A program made the position numbers and the translations under genes. From positions 1-27,791 of the forward strand of contig JAHFCY010000013.1 in assembly GCA_023249255.1 (NCBI GenBank): 27,791 nt of DNA, in the 5' to 3' direction. The notes beneath the pieces are model-generated. The model worked only from the letters and a program-made list of their open reading frames with translations, searched no databases and was not told the origin of the DNA. The number at the start of each line of letters is the position of its first letter. The first letter of the stretch is position 1. This stretch comes from Candidatus Lindowiibacteriota bacterium. GTDB lineage: Bacteria > Lindowbacteria > 2-12-FULL-62-27. Shown one piece after another: positions 22,975 through 27,791 of this stretch.

Positions 22975-23339
22975 GGCGTGTTCGCTTTCGCCGGGTGCAT
23001 CCTATCGAACGCATCCTCGACGGCCTGCACGGCGAGGATGAGGAAGCTGTCAAGTCCGCAGTAGGCGTGGTCCCGGGATTTGCATGTGCCGCTGTCGCTC
23101 TGGTTCGCGCACTCGGAGCATACCTTTTCCCGGATTTTCGGTATGTACGCCCCGATGTCTGCGCTGCGAGGCGTCGTCAAAACCGCCTCCAATATGTGCT
23201 CCAGGTGCATGTCAAAGGGACATGCTCCATCCACACCGACCCCGCATACCTCCTCGTAGCCGAACTTGCGGCACAGCGAACAGACCCGGTCTCGCAACGC
23301 CTCCCGATAATTCGTCAGTTCGTCAGGTGTAAAATTCAT
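22971..23339 (-). CDS. Unknown protein with a duplicated four-cysteine module
   Basis: This 122-residue soluble protein starts at ATG 23339 behind an AAGGAG site. It contains two copies of an identically spaced motif, C-x2-C-x8-C-x7-C. The first spans CSLC to GACPF and the second CSEC to AYCGL. Each copy is followed by a helical stretch with a hydrophobic pattern (DMHLEHILEAV and DSFLILAVQAVED). The spacing does not match a standard ferredoxin (CxxCxxC) but would suit a zinc or [4Fe-4S] site. I recognise no named family. It lies next to, and divergent from, the multiheme cytochrome operon. Confidence 0.75.
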   Translation of the reverse strand: MNFTPDELTNYREALRDRVCSLCRKFGYEEVCGVGVDGACPFDMHLEHILEAVLTTPRSADIGAYIPKIREKVCSECANQSDSGTCKSRDHAYCGLDSFLILAVQAVEDAFDRMHPAKANTP

Positions 23340-23738
23340 CGCATCTCTCCTTTCTCTCACCCCGTCGAACTGATCTGCAATTCCAATTCCGGTGTGATGG
23401 AGCGGCCGTAAAGAGTTCGTTAATCAATTCCGCAGTAGGGAAATAAACCCGTGCACGCGCGGCAATGTATCGGTCGGGGTAAACGGCGAGTGTTATGAAT
23501 CAGGACAAGCTGTTTTGAATAAAGACAGGCGCGTCCTCGTCCGATAAATCAACGGGACCATACTAATTGACAGATTTCCAAAATGTTGAGAATATCTTCG
23601 CCCGCAGTGGCAGCGGTGGCAGAAAAATTGCATGACGTACGTCGTGGGGCAGAGTCAATATGGCGGCGTTCAGGTAGTCACGGAAAGACGGTGGCCGTAC
23701 GCGGCCACAACATCGGGTCGGGAACAAGGGAGTCTGAC
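23340..23738. other. Promoter region of the multiheme cytochrome operon
   Basis: These 399 bp between divergent genes are AT-richer than their surroundings from about 23400 to 23600. They hold a sigma-54-type -24/-12 element at 23617-23632. A short imperfect dyad, CTGTTTT/AAGACAG, lies at 23510-23528, about 90 bp upstream, where an enhancer-binding protein could sit. No gene is credible in this stretch; the open frame extending upstream of 23739 lacks family sequence. Confidence 0.6.
23617..23632 (+). promoter_or_regulatory. Sigma-54 (RpoN) promoter, -24/-12
   Basis: TGGCAGAAAAATTGCA matches the consensus TGGCAC-N5-TTGC(A/T), with the invariant GG and GC exactly 10 bases apart. It lies about 107 bp before the start of the tetraheme cytochrome gene in the right orientation. 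Activation would need an enhancer-binding protein, not found here. Confidence 0.62.
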
Positions 23739-24368
23739 ATGAATGAGGAAGAGTTGACGTTGGTCAAACGAACATTTATGTGGGGCGTGGTCGTCGCCGC
23801 GGTTGCGCTGGCTGTCTTCTTTATCGCGCAGGCTTTTGCCGTCCCGGCGTCCGCTGCGGACCCGGCGGCCAAAGGCGGTCCGGCCGGACATAAATTCGTC
23901 GGCGTGGCCACCTGCGGAATGTGTCACAAGAGCGAGGCGACCGGCAATCAGCTCAAGGTCTGGCAGGAGAGCAAACACGCGAAGGCGTTCGCGACGCTTG
24001 GCACGAAAGAGGCGAAGGCGATCGCGGAAAAAGCCGGCGTGAAGGGCGATCCGCAGAAGGAGCCGCAGTGCGTGAAGTGTCACGTCACGGCTTTTGGCGT
24101 TGATGCGTCGATGTTGGGCGAGAAATTCAAGATGGAGGACGGCGTCCAGTGCGAGGCCTGTCACGGCCCGGGCGCCGACTACAAGGCGATCAAGACCATG
24201 AAGGACAAGAAAGCGGCGATCGATGCAGGTCTTGTCATTCCGGACGAAAAGACGTGCCGCACTTGCCACAATGAGCAGGCGCCGACCTTCAAGGGATTCG
24301 ATTTCAAGGAACGGTTGAGCAAGATCGTCCACAAACGTCCCGCAAAAAAAGAAGCGCCCGCCAAGTAG
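23739..24368 (+). CDS. Tetraheme cytochrome c (cytochrome c554-like)
   Basis: This 209-residue periplasmic protein starts at ATG 23739 with AAGGGAG upstream. Residues 9-40 form an uncleaved anchor or signal helix ending ASAAD. Four heme-binding CxxCH motifs follow: CGMCH, CVKCH, CEACH (in the common CEACHGPG context) and CRTCH. The spacing and the FVGVATCGMCHKSE and ESKHAKAF segments resemble the cytochrome c554 family. The C-terminus is Lys/Ala-rich (KRPAKKEAPAK). It is the first gene of a five-gene redox operon. It probably relays electrons to or from the Rieske/cytochrome b complex. Confidence 0.88.
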   Translation: MNEEELTLVKRTFMWGVVVAAVALAVFFIAQAFAVPASAADPAAKGGPAGHKFVGVATCGMCHKSEATGNQLKVWQESKHAKAFATLGTKEAKAIAEKAGVKGDPQKEPQCVKCHVTAFGVDASMLGEKFKMEDGVQCEACHGPGADYKAIKTMKDKKAAIDAGLVIPDEKTCRTCHNEQAPTFKGFDFKERLSKIVHKRPAKKEAPAK

Positions 24369-24384
24369 CAGGAAGGCGGGTTCC

Positions 24385-25668
24385 GTGAGCTGGGTTTCTG
24401 GGCTGGCAAAACTGCGGTGGGTGGTTTCCGTTTCCCCGCTCGCATTCATTTTTCTTTCCCCCCTCGGATCATTTGCCGTGTCTGCCGCGCCGGGGCGGGG
24501 TCCAAGCAGTTGCGAGACGTGCCACATGGAGTCGGACTCGGCGCTGGTCGAAAGTTTCAGATCGAGCGTCCACGCGACGATCGGCTGTCACGGTTGTCAC
24601 GGCGGCAACCCGAACGAACCGACCGAAGACGCGATGTTCGCCGCCGAGGATTTCAAAGGCAAGCCGGACAGAAAAAACGTGCCGGAATTTTGCGGCGGTT
24701 GTCATTCGGACGTTCGGAAGATGAATCCATTCGGCCTTCGGACCGACCAATTGGCGCAGTACAAGACGTCCAAACACGGCGAAATGCTTTTCGGCAAGGG
24801 CGACGAGAACGTCGCGGTCTGCATCGACTGCCACGGCGGCGCACACCAGATACTGCGCCCGAAGGACCCGGCGTCGCCCGTCCATCCGACGAACGTGCCG
24901 GCCACGTGCGGGCGCTGTCACAGCGATGAAAAAAAGATGCCGAAATACCACGTGCCGGCGACCATCCCGGGCGATTACGAAAAAAGCGTTCATGCGGCGG
25001 CCCTGCGGGTGCGCAAAGATCTGTCGGCGCCGACCTGCGTCACGTGTCACGGCAATCACGGCGCGACGCCGCCGGGCGTACGGGATGTCAGCGAAATTTG
25101 CGGGAGATGCCACGTGAGGGAGGCCGAAGCCTTCTCGAAAAGTCCCCACGCGTCGGCGACGGCCGGCGGGAAAATGAAAGCGTGCATCTCGTGCCATTCG
25201 AATCACGCAATCCACCATCCGACGGATGAACTCCTGCGGACGGCCTGCGCCGACTGTCACAAAAAAGCCGACGACCCTGCGCTTCAGGTCCGCGACGAAT
25301 TTCTTGCCGGGATCGGCCAGATCCGGCGGGATATTGATTCAACACGAGACCTCGTGCAGTCGGCGGCCGAGCGGGGATTCGAGGTCGGCGAAGAGCAAGT
25401 CCGCGTGGAAGAAGCCAAGACCGCGTTCATCGCGCTGACGCCGGCCCAGCATGCGCTCAACCTCGCCGATCTTTCGAAAGCGCTTCGCGAAACAGAAACC
25501 CGGCAGGATGATATTCAGCGTTCGATCAAGGAAAAGATTCTGGGCGAAACCGTCCGGCGGATGATCTTTCTGCCGGCCGTCATCATCCTCGTACTGCTCT
25601 CGATCGCATTCGCGGCCAAACGGGCGGAAATCGAACATTCTCGAAGGGGGAACGGCAACGGTGGATAA
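24385..25668 (+). CDS. Nine-heme cytochrome c with C-terminal membrane anchor
   Basis: This 427-residue protein starts at GTG 24385 with a GGAAGG site. Residues 10-35 are a signal or anchor helix. Nine CxxCH motifs follow in order: CETCH, CHGCH, CGGCH, CIDCH, CGRCH, CVTCH, CGRCH, CISCH and CADCH. Many separate His residues (for example KTSKHGE, KSVHAAA, SPHASA) can serve as distal ligands. Residues about 300-380 form a long charged helical region, likely coiled coil. Residues 390-412 form a transmembrane helix (IFLPAVIILVLLSIAF) and the tail is basic. The predicted topology is a periplasmic heme wire anchored at the C-terminus. The stop overlaps the Rieske start. Confidence 0.88.
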   Translation: MSWVSGLAKLRWVVSVSPLAFIFLSPLGSFAVSAAPGRGPSSCETCHMESDSALVESFRSSVHATIGCHGCHGGNPNEPTEDAMFAAEDFKGKPDRKNVPEFCGGCHSDVRKMNPFGLRTDQLAQYKTSKHGEMLFGKGDENVAVCIDCHGGAHQILRPKDPASPVHPTNVPATCGRCHSDEKKMPKYHVPATIPGDYEKSVHAAALRVRKDLSAPTCVTCHGNHGATPPGVRDVSEICGRCHVREAEAFSKSPHASATAGGKMKACISCHSNHAIHHPTDELLRTACADCHKKADDPALQVRDEFLAGIGQIRRDIDSTRDLVQSAAERGFEVGEEQVRVEEAKTAFIALTPAQHALNLADLSKALRETETRQDDIQRSIKEKILGETVRRMIFLPAVIILVLLSIAFAAKRAEIEHSRRGNGNGG

Positions 25669-26125
25669 GCCCAACGGCGCTGCGAAAAATGGCGGCGTGT
25701 CTCGCCGGGGATTTCTGGACTACTTCATCGGCGGCGGTCTGGCGGCCCTTCTGGCCGGCATGGTTGCTCCGATCGGCGCGTACCTGTGGCCAGCCCGCAA
25801 AAGGGGCGGCACGCAGGACGTGGTGGAGGCCGGCCAGGTCGAAGGATGGCAGGTGGGATTGGCCAGACCCATTCAGATCGGCGGCCATCCCATTCTCGTG
25901 GTCCGGTCGACCGAATCGGAATTCCGGGCGTTCAGCTCGGTCTGCTCCCATCTGGGCTGTATCGTCCAGTGGGAAGTCTCCAGCCGCACGTTCAAATGTC
26001 CGTGCCACGCCGGAACATTTTCCGGCGAAGGCAAGGTCCTCTCCGGTCCTCCGCCATCCGCGCTGATCGCCTACGAGACGTTCGTGGCGGGCGGCAAAGT
26101 CAACGTAAAAGTCCCGCCGGCGTGA
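25661..26125 (+). CDS. Rieske [2Fe-2S] protein of a cytochrome bc-type complex
   Basis: This 154-residue protein starts at GTG 25661, behind AAGGGGGA. SRRGFLDYF is a Tat-like twin-arginine region, followed by a single hydrophobic anchor (about residues 23-45). The cluster motifs are CSHLGC and CPCHAG, giving two Cys and two His ligands plus the stabilising disulfide cysteines. It takes the first electron from quinol at the Qo site. It precedes cytochrome b by 4 bp. Confidence 0.93.
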   Translation: MDKPNGAAKNGGVSRRGFLDYFIGGGLAALLAGMVAPIGAYLWPARKRGGTQDVVEAGQVEGWQVGLARPIQIGGHPILVVRSTESEFRAFSSVCSHLGCIVQWEVSSRTFKCPCHAGTFSGEGKVLSGPPPSALIAYETFVAGGKVNVKVPPA

Positions 26126-26129
26126 CGCG

Positions 26130-27338
26130 ATGAACGAAAAATTGACATCCATGCGAAATTCGATTGAAAAGTTTTTGCGCGCGCGATACCCGTGGGATTC
26201 ATTCAAGGATTTCGCGGCGCATCAGGCCCAAAAACCGTTGCCGCCGCATGTGTCGTGGTGGCACACGTTCGGAAGTCTCGCCCTGTTTTTGCTGGCGAAC
26301 CAGATTGTCACCGGCCTGCTGCTCATGGCCTATTACCGGCCGACCTCCGATCATGCGTTCGAATCCATCCGGTTCATTCAAACCGAGGTTCCGGCCGGCT
26401 GGCTCATCCGGGGTCTTCATGCGTGGGGCGCGGCTCTGATGATCTGCATGCTGATTCTTCACATGATCCGCGTCTTCGTCATGGGCGGGTACAAAAAGCC
26501 GCGCGAGTTGACCTGGGTGACGGGCGTCCTGCTTTTGGGCGTGACGGTCACGTTCGGGTTCACCGGGTATCTTCTTCCGTGGAACCAGCTCTCCTACTGG
26601 GCGACGACGGTGGGAACGGAGGTCGCGCGGGCTGTGCCGTTTGTCGGCAACGACATCGCCCTGATGTTGCGGGGCGGAGAAGGCGTGAGCGGCGAGACGC
26701 TCGGACGTTTTTATGTTCTTCACGTCGCGGTTCTCCCGTGGGCCATCGTCGGATTGGTATCCATTCATCTGTTTCTCATGCGGCTTCAGAATCTCGCGAC
26801 GCTGGAACGCGTCGGAGAAGAACAGGACATTCCTCCCCATCACGCGGTGCCGTTTTTTCCGGAGCATGTGCTGAAGGAGTTGAGCGTGTTTACCGTCTTT
26901 CTCGGGTTCCTCCTGGCCCTCGTGATCTTCTCCCCTCCCGAACTGGGTGAGCCGGCCGATCCGTTCAACACGCCGGTCGGCATCAAACCGGAATGGTATT
27001 TTCTTTCGACGTATCAGATGCTCAAATATTTTCCGAAGACGATCGGGATTTTCACGTCCATGATCCCTCCGCTCATCCTCGTGCTTCTGCCCTTTATCGA
27101 TCGCAGTCTCGAACGCCATCCGAAACGCCGCCCCCTGGCGATGACGCTGGGCGCTCTGGCCCTGGTGGGTGCGCTGGCGCTCGGAATTGTCGGCAAAATA
27201 TCGGAAACACATATCCGTTTTTTCGGCAAACCATATGAAGTCGATCTCTACGGACGATGGACTCCGGAGGAGGGTAGCGCGCCGGCGGCGGACACAACCG
27301 TCTCCCGCGCGGAGAATCGTACGGGGAGCGCCCCTTGA
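26130..27338 (+). CDS. Cytochrome b, fused b6/subunit-IV type, of a bc complex
   Basis: This 402-residue protein has about eight transmembrane helices. Helix B carries the heme pair His-x13-His (HAWGAALMICMLILH). Helix D has His-x14-His (HVAVLPWAIVGLVSIH), the spacing typical of b6-type cytochromes. The quinol-site motif in the second half is KPEWYFLSTYQ (PEWY). The N-terminal part corresponds to b6 and the C-terminal part to subunit IV in one polypeptide. It oxidises quinol and reduces it across the membrane together with the Rieske protein. There is no c1/f gene; the multiheme cytochromes around it presumably take that role. Confidence 0.92.
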   Translation: MNEKLTSMRNSIEKFLRARYPWDSFKDFAAHQAQKPLPPHVSWWHTFGSLALFLLANQIVTGLLLMAYYRPTSDHAFESIRFIQTEVPAGWLIRGLHAWGAALMICMLILHMIRVFVMGGYKKPRELTWVTGVLLLGVTVTFGFTGYLLPWNQLSYWATTVGTEVARAVPFVGNDIALMLRGGEGVSGETLGRFYVLHVAVLPWAIVGLVSIHLFLMRLQNLATLERVGEEQDIPPHHAVPFFPEHVLKELSVFTVFLGFLLALVIFSPPELGEPADPFNTPVGIKPEWYFLSTYQMLKYFPKTIGIFTSMIPPLILVLLPFIDRSLERHPKRRPLAMTLGALALVGALALGIVGKISETHIRFFGKPYEVDLYGRWTPEEGSAPAADTTVSRAENRTGSAP

Positions 27339-27791
27339 AGGACTATCAGCACGTCATCCGGCTCGGCATTATCATCGCCGTCGCCTTCACAGTCTTTATG
27401 GTCGGCCGCCGGCTTCTTTTGCCGGCCACGTTCGGGGAAATCGGGCATTACCGGGCGGCGGCGCTGGACGCGATCAAATCCAAACCGATGAGACACGCCG
27501 GCCAGGAGGCCTGCGCCGACTGTCATTCGGATGTGCTCGAAATGAAATCGAAGTCGAAGCATGCGGGCGTCCACTGCGAAAGCTGTCACGGTCCGGCGCT
27601 TTTGCACACGGAAGATCCGGACAGCGAGTTTGCGCGGCCGTACAAACCCGCGCCGGAAGATCGCCGGGTCTTCTGCGGCAGGTGCCACAAGGAAAACGTG
27701 TCGAAGCCCAAGTTCATGCCGCAGGTGCATCTGGACGTCCACTACCCGGGAAAGTCCTGCACGGACTGCCACAATCCGCACAGTCCGGACC
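27335..27791 (+). CDS. Multiheme cytochrome c, C-terminus beyond the window
   Basis: I translated from TTG 27335, which overlaps the cytochrome b stop and has GGGGAG upstream. The frame is open to the window edge for 152 codons. A signal-anchor helix (LGIIIAVAFTVFMVGRRLLL) is followed by CADCH, CESCH (CESCHGP context), CGRCH and CTDCH, four hemes so far, with free histidines between them. The final PHSPD lies in the common CTDCHNPHS context. It is probably the electron-accepting or electron-donating partner of the cytochrome b/Rieske pair. The total number of hemes cannot be known. Confidence 0.85.
   Translation, partial: MKDYQHVIRLGIIIAVAFTVFMVGRRLLLPATFGEIGHYRAAALDAIKSKPMRHAGQEACADCHSDVLEMKSKSKHAGVHCESCHGPALLHTEDPDSEFARPYKPAPEDRRVFCGRCHKENVSKPKFMPQVHLDVHYPGKSCTDCHNPHSPD

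Noticed and set aside
23571-23586. Third FNR-like site (TTGACAGATTTCC) before the cytochrome operon
   Set aside because: Only about 12 of 18 positions fit the shared pattern and the second half-site is broken, so it is no better than chance.

Overview
The window is a GC-rich stretch of bacterial chromosome with densely packed, often overlapping operons. It looks like an uncultivated, facultatively anaerobic, respiring Gram-negative bacterium. The evidence is a Tat-type Rieske protein, several periplasmic-type multiheme cytochromes c, an aa3-type oxidase, a group 3b [NiFe]-hydrogenase, pyruvate:ferredoxin oxidoreductase and remnants of a periplasmic nitrate reductase. The mix resembles Desulfobacterota, Nitrospirota, NC10 and related lineages, but the sequence alone does not fix the taxon.

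Layout. (1) 1-2878, minus strand: ackA, a fused gamma-delta pyruvate:ferredoxin oxidoreductase subunit, and the alpha subunit running off the left edge (pyruvate to acetyl-CoA, and acetate/ATP). (2) 3194-13585, plus strand: one long translationally coupled operon. It holds a thioredoxin-like protein, the four subunits of an NADP-linked group 3b hydrogenase (hydBGDA), its maturation protease, a cyclic-nucleotide-binding-type protein without a DNA-binding domain, a half-length hypF, hypC, hypD, an undescribed His-rich membrane miniprotein, hypE, a cation-efflux transporter and a small membrane protein. (3) 13594-15543, minus: an NnrS-like 12-helix protein flanked by two DUF1858-like domains. (4) 15701-17120, minus: a wreck of napD-napA-napB with internal deletions and frameshifts. 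(5) 17132-21482, minus: a cytochrome c oxidase operon coxB-coxA-coxC1-coxD-coxC2 plus a small membrane protein that lacks a start codon. (6) 21810-23339: mobA, a membrane protein, and a convergent protein with a duplicated four-cysteine module. (7) 23739-27791, plus: a sigma-54-type promoter followed by a tetraheme cytochrome, a nine-heme membrane-anchored cytochrome, a Rieske protein, a fused cytochrome b, and another multiheme cytochrome that leaves the window.

How it fits together: the cell can oxidise pyruvate or H2 (ferredoxin, NADPH), pass quinol electrons through an unusual Rieske/cytochrome b/multiheme complex, and reduce O2 with the aa3 oxidase. Nitrate reduction by Nap has been lost, while the NnrS-like gene survives. 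Two near-identical 22-bp sites with an FNR/DNR-like core lie upstream of the cox operon and of the nnrS-like gene, which suggests shared control.

A second theme is small repetitive DNA at gene junctions or inside genes. There is a 100-bp inverted-repeat element in frame inside coxC1, heptamer repeats at the 5' ends of coxA and porA, and two copies of a 16-20 bp perfect palindrome. All family assignments come from reading motifs by eye; no database search was run.
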